From assembly GCA_903876735.1 (NCBI GenBank), contig CAIRAW010000067.1, forward strand, positions 45,161 to 109,160: a DNA stretch of 64,000 nt, read 5' to 3'. Position 1 is the first letter of the stretch. Every line of letters begins with the position of its first letter. The translations under genes were made by a program, and so were the position numbers. The DNA comes from an uncultured beta proteobacterium (GTDB lineage: Bacteria > Pseudomonadota > Gammaproteobacteria > Burkholderiales > Burkholderiaceae_C). Under the pieces are notes generated by a model. It was not told the origin of the DNA. It saw nothing but the letters and a program-made list of their open reading frames with translations, and did not search any database. Below, in pieces: positions 36,070-42,245 of this stretch.

Positions 36070-36354
36070 TTAATTGAAGATTTTTCCGAAGTGGGTAAAA
36101 AAAGGGGCGTTCTTGGAAGTCAGAACAGCCGGTTTTTCAGGGCGCGGGGCGGCATCTGTGGCACGCAGCGTCCACTGGCGCGAAGTGGAAACCGTGGCTG
36201 GCATAGGCTGGGCAGGGCGCAACGGTCCATAGCCTCGATGTGGCAGAGATTGACCGATCGGGTACCCCTCCCGGCGTTTCGCTTCGCTTCCATGGGGTTT
36301 CACCCCATACCCCCGGCGAATGGTGCGAACGACATTTTCAAACCACCAGGTCAT
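36070..36354 (-). CDS. Possible 94-residue element ORF
   Basis: MTWWFENVVRTIRRGYGVK starts with an ATGA overlap on the preceding 64-residue gene, which favours translation. The rest is rich in Arg, Pro and Thr, and the frame crosses hairpins at 36171-36189 and 36292-36308, so it may be non-coding DNA (for example an origin) that happens to be open. I do not recognise a domain. The N-terminal 45 residues are the most protein-like part. Confidence 0.35.
   Translation of the reverse strand: MTWWFENVVRTIRRGYGVKPHGSEAKRREGYPIGQSLPHRGYGPLRPAQPMPATVSTSRQWTLRATDAAPRPEKPAVLTSKNAPFFTHFGKIFN
36171..36308. other. Hairpin-rich segment inside the element (possible single-strand origin or packaging site)
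   Basis: TCCACT/AGTGGA (36171-36189) and ATGGGGT-TTC-ACCCCAT (36292-36308) are perfect inverted repeats with short loops, separated by GC-rich sequence with GGGTACCCCTCCCGGCG. Such hairpins are common in rolling-circle or filamentous-phage origins. No Rep gene is present to confirm the role. Confidence 0.35.
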
Positions 36355-36545
36355 GATGCGTCACCCCCATGGCTCAGGCCCTCGACCACCTCAGCCGCTG
36401 CGCGGATAGATTCCACCTGCTCGCGAAAGACGTAGACCCAAGGCGGGGCAGTCTCGCCAGCTGCGGCTTCGAGCGATTCCCCGATGGCGTGAGCCATGAG
36501 CAGCCGGTCATTCAGGGCGTTGACGGCCTCGCGCAGGGCGCTCAT
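36351..36545 (-). CDS. Small helical hypothetical protein of the element (64 aa)
   Basis: Begins MSALREAVNALNDRLLMAHA and appears mostly alpha-helical, with two amphipathic helices separated by ETAPPWVY. A good ribosome site, AAGGGG, lies 6 bases before the ATG. Its start overlaps the end of the long HTH frame as ATGA, and its end overlaps the 94-residue ORF the same way. No membrane segment or cysteine is present. I do not recognise the family. Confidence 0.6.
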   Translation of the reverse strand: MSALREAVNALNDRLLMAHAIGESLEAAAGETAPPWVYVFREQVESIRAAAEVVEGLSHGGDAS

Positions 36546-37450
36546 AGGGCACCCCTTGGCGTGCTCGCCTGCTTGGCGGCCTTCGCCGCCGCAGGCATTG
36601 CACTCTGGCTACATTGAGCGGGACAGGGCTTGACGCTCACGCTTGTCTTTCTCGTAGATGGCCTGCTTTTCGGCTCGGGTGAGCTTGGCGGGTTGGGCGG
36701 GTTCGGTCGGTTGAGGAATTGTTTTAGATGGCTTTGGCTCAGCCGCTGCTGGCTCTGATCGGGCCGCAGGAGGTTCACCCGGATTGCGCAGGTAGGCGTC
36801 CAAGGCAACGCAAATGAGAGCGTTGATGCTGATGCCGAGATAGTCGGCCTTGGCGCGTGCAGCGGCGTCAAGGGCGTCTGGGAGTCTGAGTGAATAGGCC
36901 ATACTTGCATTATGACGTCATTTTGACGTTGCTTTGACGGGTTATTTTTTGTTGAATCAAGAGTTGTTTTATATGGGACAAGCCCCGCGGCTTCGCCGCT
37001 TTCGGCGCGCTGCGCTTGCCGCTCGAAAGCTGGCGCCGCCGTGACCTCAGCCAATGCGAGGCGCAGCCGGGTGGCTTCGTCGTAGACCGCCCGAAAGCCT
37101 GCCGCCTGCCTGACGAGCAGAGACCACCACGAGCCATCATGTGGCGTGATCTGGCGACCCTCTGGCGTGATCAAGACGTTCCCTTCAAGCCGCCAGCCGG
37201 CCCAAGCCTCGCTGGGCAGTTCCAGACGCGCCAGGACGCGAGCCAGTTTGTAGACGGCATACGGGATGCGGTGCGCGCCGCTTTCCCAGTTATGCCAAGT
37301 GCGATCCGTGACCTGAAAATATTTCCCCGCAGCCTCGACCGACCAGCCAAGCTTGATCCGGGAGTAACGCAGGCGTTCTCCAAGCTGGGCGCGGGTGTCC
37401 GGGTCATGGGGGCATGTTTTCCTGTACTTTGAACTGTGACTGTACTTCAT
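36542..37450 (-). CDS. XafT/VC1465-like HTH protein (candidate Xer recombination activation factor), with read-through C-terminus
   Basis: A 302-codon frame. Residues 1-160 look like a real conserved domain: MKYSHSSKYRKTCPHDPDTR, then a helix-turn-helix (LGWSVEAAGKYFQVTDR, 34-50) with HNWESG, and SWWSLLVRQAAGF (107-119). I recall this pattern from the DUF3653 / VC1465 family; the TLC-phi member XafT activates XerCD recombination on a site lacking a proper XerD arm. Beyond about residue 182 the frame overlaps the ribbon-helix-helix gene and becomes Ser/Pro/Thr-rich, probably non-native. The ATG lies inside the XerC arm of the right repeat. A promoter TTGAAA-N18-CATAAT (37489-37460, minus strand) is supplied by the flank. 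Confidence 0.6.
   Translation of the reverse strand: MKYSHSSKYRKTCPHDPDTRAQLGERLRYSRIKLGWSVEAAGKYFQVTDRTWHNWESGAHRIPYAVYKLARVLARLELPSEAWAGWRLEGNVLITPEGRQITPHDGSWWSLLVRQAAGFRAVYDEATRLRLALAEVTAAPAFERQAQRAESGEAAGLVPYKTTLDSTKNNPSKQRQNDVIMQVWPIHSDSQTPLTPLHAPRPTISASASTLSFALPWTPTCAIRVNLLRPDQSQQRLSQSHLKQFLNRPNPPNPPSSPEPKSRPSTRKTSVSVKPCPAQCSQSAMPAAAKAAKQASTPRGAL
36609..36902 (-). CDS. Ribbon-helix-helix DNA-binding protein of the element
   Basis: A 97-residue protein. Residues 1-42 (MAYSLRLPDALDAAARAKAD and ISINALICVALDAYL) have the RHH pattern of Arc/HicB/CopG regulators: a beta strand, then two helices. The tail is Pro/Ala-rich with a basic end (EKQAIYEKDKRERQALSR). It is nested out of frame in the 3' half of the HTH ORF. 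Three 11-bp-spaced TGACG repeats lie 11-37 bp before its ATG and look like its own operator. It may control copy number or expression of the element; no toxin partner is seen. Confidence 0.65.
   Translation of the reverse strand: MAYSLRLPDALDAAARAKADYLGISINALICVALDAYLRNPGEPPAARSEPAAAEPKPSKTIPQPTEPAQPAKLTRAEKQAIYEKDKRERQALSRSM
36913..36939. promoter_or_regulatory. Three TGACG repeats with 11-bp period upstream of the RHH gene
   Basis: TGACG occurs at 36913-36917, 36924-36928 and 36935-36939, exactly 11 bases apart; the first is part of the palindrome TGACGTCA (36913-36920). On the coding strand this reads CGTCA with 6-base spacers. One-turn spacing on one DNA face suits cooperative RHH dimers or origin iterons. 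Confidence 0.55.
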
Positions 37451-37460
37451 ACGATGTATA
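37443..37460 (+). repeat. 18-bp direct repeat, right copy
   Basis: TACTTCATACGATGTATA, identical to 36034-36051. It forms the XerC arm and central region of the dif-like site at 37444-37471 and contains the start codon of the XafT-like gene (CAT, 37448-37450). Confidence 0.75.
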
Positions 37461-37471
37461 TTATGTTAACC
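37444..37471 (+). other. dif-like XerCD recombination site (attR / reconstituted dif)
   Basis: ACTTCATACGA-TGTATA-TTATGTTAACC. The E. coli dif is GGTGCGCATAA-TGTATA-TTATGTTAAAT (from memory); 16 contiguous bases ATGTATATTATGTTAA are the same, covering the whole central region and 9 of 11 bases of the XerD arm. The XerC arm is divergent. The site marks the right end of the element and coincides with the change of gene orientation. Confidence 0.7.
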
Positions 37472-37536
37472 AACGTATTGACTTTTCAACAATAGCCAGG
37501 CACCACTCCACCGCAACCCGTGCTAGCCAATTTGCA

Positions 37537-38988
37537 CTAGACGCCGGTAGCCTTTGCCATCAGTGCACGCCAGCGCTGGTAGCGCTTTTGCAACGCTGAA
37601 TCGGGTTTGGCCGTGAAGACATCCTCATGTGCGCCCTGGTTCCAATCCAAAGGTCGCCCGCATGCCAGATAGGCAATACCGCGCGCGCTCGCTTCCGGGT
37701 CGTCACGCCGATGGACCGGCAAACCACTGATACTGGCAAGGCACTGGCACAGTCCATCCAAGAGCGACACGCCGCCACTGACGCGGATGCGCTTAGCGGC
37801 AGGGATATAGCGGTCCATGTGGTCGATATTGGCCTGCAGCAGGAAGGCAATGCTCTCGACCACGGCCACGGCTTTCAGCCAAGGCTCGCCCTCGCCCACA
37901 AAGCGTGACTGGAACTCGGCTTGCCAGAACGGTCCACCCAAGCCAGCAATGCCGTTGAGAAACAGCGGCGGCTCCTCGTGCCTTGCCAGCCATTGCGCCA
38001 GTGTGTCAGCGAGGTTGCCAAGACCAAACTCCTTGCTGACCCATTCCAGCGCAGTGCCGGCTCCGTTCACATTGCCTTCGACCATATAAAGGCGGCTCGC
38101 ACCGTCGTCCAGGATGATTCCGGTCAACTGGCGCGGCACCTGGCCGGGAAAACTCGTAAGTGCGCGTTGCACGAAGGCACTCGTACCGATGTTGATATAC
38201 GCCGAATCAGCTTCAGGCCAGCCGAACGCGAAAACAGCTGCCGACTGGTCGCCGTTGACTGCGGTCAGTGGAATAGCCGTGCCCAGCAGGTCCAGCGTTC
38301 CCCATGGATAAAAGGTGGGCACACTGCGTGGCAAAAAACCCTCGGGCAGGCCAAAGAGTTCCAGCAGGTCCGGGTCCCAGTCCTGAGTCTGCAGGTTCCA
38401 GAGCTGGGTGCGCGCGGCGCACTGCGGGTCTGCCAAAAACGGCTGCTCAGCGCAGAGGCGAAAAACGACAAAACTGGCCATCGGACCCCAGCACAGGGTT
38501 TTGTTTTCAAGCGCCCCCCGCACGGCAGGCAGATTGTCCAGCGCCCAGCGCAGTTTGCTGGCGCCATAGTGCGGAGAAAGGTAGAGGCCACTCTTGCGGT
38601 GCACGCCATCGGCGTGAGGCTGCAACTGGTCAATCCAGGCGTGGGCACGCCGGTCTTGCCAACTGAAGATCGGAGACAAGGGTTTGCCTGTGACCCGGTC
38701 CCAACAGATCACGCTCGAGCGCTGGCTGGAAAGCCCGGCGGCCACCACGTCCTGACGGCGCGTCCCCAAAGCCTGCAAGGCCTGCGTCACCGCGAAGAGC
38801 ACGGAATTGACGATTTCGTCGCCATCCTGCTCAGCCCAGTCCGCCTGCGGGTATTTGATGCTGATGTTTTCAACGCCGCTGGACAGCGTGCGCCCCTGTC
38901 GGTCAAACACGAGTGCCCGGCTGGCATGCGTTCCCTGGTCAATGGCCAGGACCAGAGGGTTGCTTACGGCACCGATCCTTTCGTCCAT
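37537..38988 (-). CDS. FGGY-family carbohydrate kinase (glycerol kinase-like)
   Basis: A 483-residue sugar kinase. The N-terminal phosphate motif LAIDQGTHASRALVFD (residues 13-28) and the C-terminal ATP-binding IRVSGGVSLLDGLCQCLASI are present; NIGTSAFVQRALTSF is the adenosine region. Glycerol kinases carry DQGTTSSR at this position, and the change to DQGTHASR plus the divergence elsewhere make the substrate uncertain. No glp genes lie alongside. The stop lies 66 bp from the dif-like site, so this is the first chromosomal gene right of the element. Confidence 0.8.
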   Translation of the reverse strand: MDERIGAVSNPLVLAIDQGTHASRALVFDRQGRTLSSGVENISIKYPQADWAEQDGDEIVNSVLFAVTQALQALGTRRQDVVAAGLSSQRSSVICWDRVTGKPLSPIFSWQDRRAHAWIDQLQPHADGVHRKSGLYLSPHYGASKLRWALDNLPAVRGALENKTLCWGPMASFVVFRLCAEQPFLADPQCAARTQLWNLQTQDWDPDLLELFGLPEGFLPRSVPTFYPWGTLDLLGTAIPLTAVNGDQSAAVFAFGWPEADSAYINIGTSAFVQRALTSFPGQVPRQLTGIILDDGASRLYMVEGNVNGAGTALEWVSKEFGLGNLADTLAQWLARHEEPPLFLNGIAGLGGPFWQAEFQSRFVGEGEPWLKAVAVVESIAFLLQANIDHMDRYIPAAKRIRVSGGVSLLDGLCQCLASISGLPVHRRDDPEASARGIAYLACGRPLDWNQGAHEDVFTAKPDSALQKRYQRWRALMAKATGV

Positions 38989-39001
38989 GGCAGGCCGGAA
39001 T

Positions 39002-39916
39002 TCAAGACACCGAGAAGCTCACGATCGGCGTACTCAGATCGGCAAAGGACGATCCCAGCGCAATCTGGCCTTCGCCGTGCAAAACACATTCTTCGCGCCG
39101 GAGCAACAAATCAGAGCCGCCGCCTGAAAACCGGACCCAGCATCCATAGGAGCTGAGGTCGACCAGCATCATGCTGCCGTTGCGCCAGTCGATTCGGGCG
39201 TGGGTACGTGAAACGCGGGGATCATCGACCACAAATTCCGCCCGGTGCAAACGGCCAATGTGAATCGGCAACTCGAAGGACTTGAAACTCATTCTGTCCT
39301 TCATCCAGACCAGTTCAATTTGCCCGCCCAGGGTATCGACCTGAGCCGGATCGAACAGAGGAACCATGTCCGACTGCATGGTCAGCAAGGCCGACGTCGC
39401 ATCATCCTCCCAGTCAACCTGGTAGACGGTACAGGGCTCGGCACGCCCCCTGATGCTGATCGGACCCATCACGCGAAATCGAACGTCCTGCGCCTCGCTC
39501 ACACCATCCAGCGCCGCGCCGTTGGTCCAGATCTGGCTCGCGCCAGCAAGATCGCTCAGGCGTGATGCCACGTTGACGGCGTCGCCATAACAGTCTCCGG
39601 CCACGATCTCGACGTCGCCGCTGGCAACACCGATGCGGATCGGCATGCGGTTGGCCGGCGCAATATGCGGCATGCGTTTTTGGTGTTTGCGCTGCAACTC
39701 GACCACCGCGCTGATGGCGGCAGGGTTATTTCCGAACAAGGCCAGCACGCCATCGCCCAGCATTTTGACCACACGTCCCCCATGCGCCTCGATAATCTTG
39801 GCGATCCAGGTCGTTACCTGCGTGACGGCCTGCGTCGCCTTGGCATTGCCCAAGGCTTCGAAGACACTTGTGCTGCCGAAAAGATCGGCAAATACGACGG
39901 TGGCATGAGCACTCAT
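39002..39916 (-). CDS. Adenylate/guanylate cyclase domain fused to FHA domain
   Basis: A 304-residue protein. Residues 1-165 are a class III nucleotide cyclase (VVFADLFGSTSVFEALGN, GGRVVKMLGDGVLALF, GDCYGDAVNVASRL). The metal aspartates (FADL and LGDG) are present. Residues about 215-304 form an FHA domain (IHIGRLHRAEFVVDDPRVSRTHARI, quoted in part: VVDDPRVSRTHARI), which binds phosphothreonine. ATG 39916 is preferred over GTG 39949 because family members begin close to ATVVFADL and CAGG precedes it. A phospho-signal linked to cNMP synthesis is an inference. It is 14 bp from the FGGY kinase. Confidence 0.85.
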   Translation of the reverse strand: MSAHATVVFADLFGSTSVFEALGNAKATQAVTQVTTWIAKIIEAHGGRVVKMLGDGVLALFGNNPAAISAVVELQRKHQKRMPHIAPANRMPIRIGVASGDVEIVAGDCYGDAVNVASRLSDLAGASQIWTNGAALDGVSEAQDVRFRVMGPISIRGRAEPCTVYQVDWEDDATSALLTMQSDMVPLFDPAQVDTLGGQIELVWMKDRMSFKSFELPIHIGRLHRAEFVVDDPRVSRTHARIDWRNGSMMLVDLSSYGCWVRFSGGGSDLLLRREECVLHGEGQIALGSSFADLSTPIVSFSVS

Positions 39917-39971
39917 TCCGGCCTGGTTTCCATTTGGTTGAGTTGGCACAGTTTAGGGCAAATCAGCGTTC

Positions 39972-40964
39972 TTAGACGTGACCCCAAAACAGCAGTGCAT
40001 CACGCCCTTGCACCAGCAGGTCTGTTTTGGCCCCGACCGGCAAGACCACCTTGGTGGCGACATGGCCGTAGGGCAAATTGGTCAGTACGGGTACCTTCAC
40101 TCGCTGGCGCAACCAATTCACCACCGTAGCCAGTTTGTAACCGCGGTCATGCGGCACCAGTTTGAACTCGGTAAATTGACCGAGCACTATGGCCTTCTGG
40201 CGACCCAGAACACCGGCGTGTAGCAATTGGGTCAGCATGCGCTCGATACGGTAGGGGTGCTCAGCCACATCCTCCAGGAACAGAATCCCTTTGCTGATTT
40301 GTGGGAAATAAGGCGTTCCCAGCAGCGATGTCAGCACTGACAGATTGCCGCCCCACATGACGGCGTTTTTCACGGAACACTCTGCTTGCGCCTCAGGGGC
40401 CGCTGCGTCCTCAGACGGGTTCAGCGCGCCCGCTTGGCTCTCCCGAAGTTGCCGCCAACCGGCGCCCTCCCCTTGGCCGCGAATCAGATCGTCGAAGCAG
40501 GCTTCCATGATGTCGTCAGGCACGCGTTCTTCGCCATGGCCATCGGGCTGATCCGGTTTGCCACCGACCCCAAAACCCTCGCACAGCGCTGGGCCCGCCC
40601 AGGTGACGGCACCCGTGCGGGCCAGCACCGCACTTTGGAAAGCTGTGAAATCACTGATGCCGACAAACAACATGCCTTTTGCAACGGCTTTGGCGATTTT
40701 TTTATAGTCAATACCGTCCAGAATGCGGCTCAGGCCGTAACCGCCGCGCGAGATCAGAGCGACATCGGCACCACTGGCGGCAGCACGGTGAATGGCAGCC
40801 AGGCGCGTCACGTCGTCGCCGGCAAAGCGCAGATAGCTGGCCAGTGCCGCGCTGTCAATTTCCACCTCATGGCCGAGCGCCTGAAGTCGAGCCACACCGC
40901 GCTTGAAAGCGACCTTGTCACGCACAGCCCCGGACGGGGAATAGATGTAGATGTGTTTCTTCAT
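39972..40964 (-). CDS. ldcA: LD-carboxypeptidase (peptidase S66)
   Basis: A 330-residue cytoplasmic murein-recycling peptidase that removes the terminal D-Ala from tetrapeptides. The S66 landmarks are SRGGYGLSRIL, the nucleophile serine in FVGISDFTAF, the glutamate-region VMWGGNLSVLTSLLGTPY, and the histidine segment toward the C-terminus (LPYGHVATKVVLPVG). A Glu/Ala-rich insert near residues 180-200 (EDAAAPEAQAECSV) is longer than usual. It is downstream of tadA on the same strand with a 25-bp gap. Confidence 0.9.
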   Translation of the reverse strand: MKKHIYIYSPSGAVRDKVAFKRGVARLQALGHEVEIDSAALASYLRFAGDDVTRLAAIHRAAASGADVALISRGGYGLSRILDGIDYKKIAKAVAKGMLFVGISDFTAFQSAVLARTGAVTWAGPALCEGFGVGGKPDQPDGHGEERVPDDIMEACFDDLIRGQGEGAGWRQLRESQAGALNPSEDAAAPEAQAECSVKNAVMWGGNLSVLTSLLGTPYFPQISKGILFLEDVAEHPYRIERMLTQLLHAGVLGRQKAIVLGQFTEFKLVPHDRGYKLATVVNWLRQRVKVPVLTNLPYGHVATKVVLPVGAKTDLLVQGRDALLFWGHV

Positions 40965-40989
40965 GATGGGTCAGCCTCGGGGTTTATTG

Positions 40990-42006
40990 TCATGCTTGTA
41001 CCCAATGCGCAAAGGCGCGTTGCGCGGCCTGGTGGCCTGTGTCGGGAAACGGGGCGGCGTATGCAGGGTCGCTGGCGTCAGCCGTGATGTCCAGCAGCAG
41101 TTCGCCAACAAAACGTTCGACTTCGCTGGCGGCCAGGGCGGACCCCAGAGTTTCCCCGGCGTTTTGCCGCACCACGACGCAACGCTGCAATTCCAGGCGC
41201 GCCACCAGCGCACCCAGCACGCGGCGATGCCGCTCGGCGTCATGCCAGCTTTCTTTCTTGGGCTTGTCGCTCATGCCAAAACCAATCAGGTCCGGCGCCA
41301 CCACGCGGTGACCGGCCGCCAGCCAGGCTGCGATGTGCTGACGAAACACATAGCTCCAGGCCACGCCGTCGTGCAGACACAGATAGCATTGCGCTGCATC
41401 GCGCGGTCCGACATCAAGATAATGCAGGCGCAGGCCGTCCAGACCGGGCAAGTCACTGGCGTAATGCCCCTCCCATGGGTAATCCGGCAGCGCCGCAAAA
41501 CGCGTTGCGGGCGTGCGCAAGGCGTCCTGGCGAAGCGGACTGGCCGTTTCCTGCAATTGCTCGCGCCGGTGCATGAAAAAGTCCTGCAACAAAGCCGCGC
41601 ACTCGGCCTGCTGCAAACCGCCCTGCACTTGGGTCTGGTGATTGAGTTGAGGGTTTGCGAACAGGTTCAGCACCGATCCGGCCGCGCCCGCCTTGGGGTC
41701 CGGCGCGCCAAACACCACGCGTTTGAGCCGTGCCTGCAAAATGGCGCCGGCGCACATGGCACAGGGCTCGAGCGTGACAAACAATTCGCAATCGGTCAGC
41801 CGGTAGTTCGCCATCAGTTTGGCTGCTGTACGTAGCGCGACGATTTCAGCGTGCGCACTCGGGTCGTGCTGGCCGATGGGCGCATTGCCGCCAACCGCAA
41901 TCACCTGTCCCGATCGCACCAGTACGGCGCCAACCGGTACCTCGCCAGCTGCAGCAGCCGCCCTGGCTTGGACCAAGGCAATCTGCATGAAATCGCCATC
42001 CGCCAT
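40990..42006 (-). CDS. tadA: tRNA adenosine(34) deaminase TadA fused to a decayed haloalkane dehalogenase-like alpha/beta-hydrolase
   Basis: A 338-residue fusion. Residues 1-155 are TadA: zinc ligands in HAEIVAL and LEPCAMCAG, catalytic Glu in HAE. It makes inosine at tRNA-Arg position 34. Residues about 170-338 resemble a haloalkane dehalogenase-like alpha/beta-hydrolase (YLDVGPRDAAQCYLCLHD, PDLIGFGMSDKP), but the nucleophile elbow QDWGG is QNAGE and much of the cap and C-terminal part is missing, ending at PFPDTGHQAAQRAFAHWV. ATG 42006 with AGGTGG is chosen over GTG 42024. The C-terminal domain is probably inactive. Confidence 0.88.
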   Translation of the reverse strand: MADGDFMQIALVQARAAAAAGEVPVGAVLVRSGQVIAVGGNAPIGQHDPSAHAEIVALRTAAKLMANYRLTDCELFVTLEPCAMCAGAILQARLKRVVFGAPDPKAGAAGSVLNLFANPQLNHQTQVQGGLQQAECAALLQDFFMHRREQLQETASPLRQDALRTPATRFAALPDYPWEGHYASDLPGLDGLRLHYLDVGPRDAAQCYLCLHDGVAWSYVFRQHIAAWLAAGHRVVAPDLIGFGMSDKPKKESWHDAERHRRVLGALVARLELQRCVVVRQNAGETLGSALAASEVERFVGELLLDITADASDPAYAAPFPDTGHQAAQRAFAHWVQA

Positions 42007-42023
42007 GGACGCCACCTGTTCCA

Positions 42024-42245
42024 CTATTTCTCGTCAGGCATGGGGCGTGGGGTCCGCATGGCAGCCTCCAGCGCCTGCTTATACTGCTCGGGCTGGTTCT
42101 TGGCAGGCAGAGCGCTGGCAGAGTCTTTGGGATTGGACAGCACCGACGGCGCGGTTGGTCCGCTGCTGCGCAATTGCTGCCTGACCAGGAGACCGGTGAC
42201 AGCAAGGGCCAGCAGCAAGCCCGCGATGCCAAAAAGTCCTTTCAT
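42024..42245 (-). CDS. Small single-pass membrane protein
   Basis: 73 residues: an N-terminal transmembrane helix (LFGIAGLLLALAVTGLLV) and a polar, Pro/Ser-rich tail ending MPDEK, probably in the periplasm. It overlaps the FMN-binding PaiB-like gene by 4 bases and is 17 bp before the tadA start, so it is translated as part of that operon. No lipobox is seen. I do not recognise the family; Comamonadaceae carry similar proteins next to tadA (weak memory). Confidence 0.65.
   Translation of the reverse strand: MKGLFGIAGLLLALAVTGLLVRQQLRSSGPTAPSVLSNPKDSASALPAKNQPEQYKQALEAAMRTPRPMPDEK

Larger units (their letters stand above)
36034..37460. mobile_element. Candidate Xer-dependent integrated element at dif (IMEX-like, 1,409-bp unit)
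   Basis: The unit lies between two exact 18-bp direct repeats. All ORFs are on the minus strand: an XafT/VC1465-like HTH protein, a ribbon-helix-helix protein, a 64-residue protein and a possible 94-residue ORF, joined by ATGA overlaps or short gaps. There is no integrase, transposase or recognisable Rep. The right junction is a near-complete dif site. This layout fits an element that uses host XerC/XerD for integration, like TLC-phi or small filamentous-phage satellites. The lack of Rep suggests a satellite or remnant. Confidence 0.6.

Noticed and set aside
36910-37140. 76-aa minus-strand ORF in another frame of the element
   Set aside because: It is Arg/Ser/Lys-rich and overlaps the conserved part of the HTH protein; no ribosome site.
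36034-37460. The 18-bp repeats as simple operators of the HTH protein rather than recombination sites
   Set aside because: Not fully excluded, because the right copy overlaps the gene's own start. The 16-base identity to dif, the one-sided XerD arm and the gene-orientation switch are better explained by Xer recombination.
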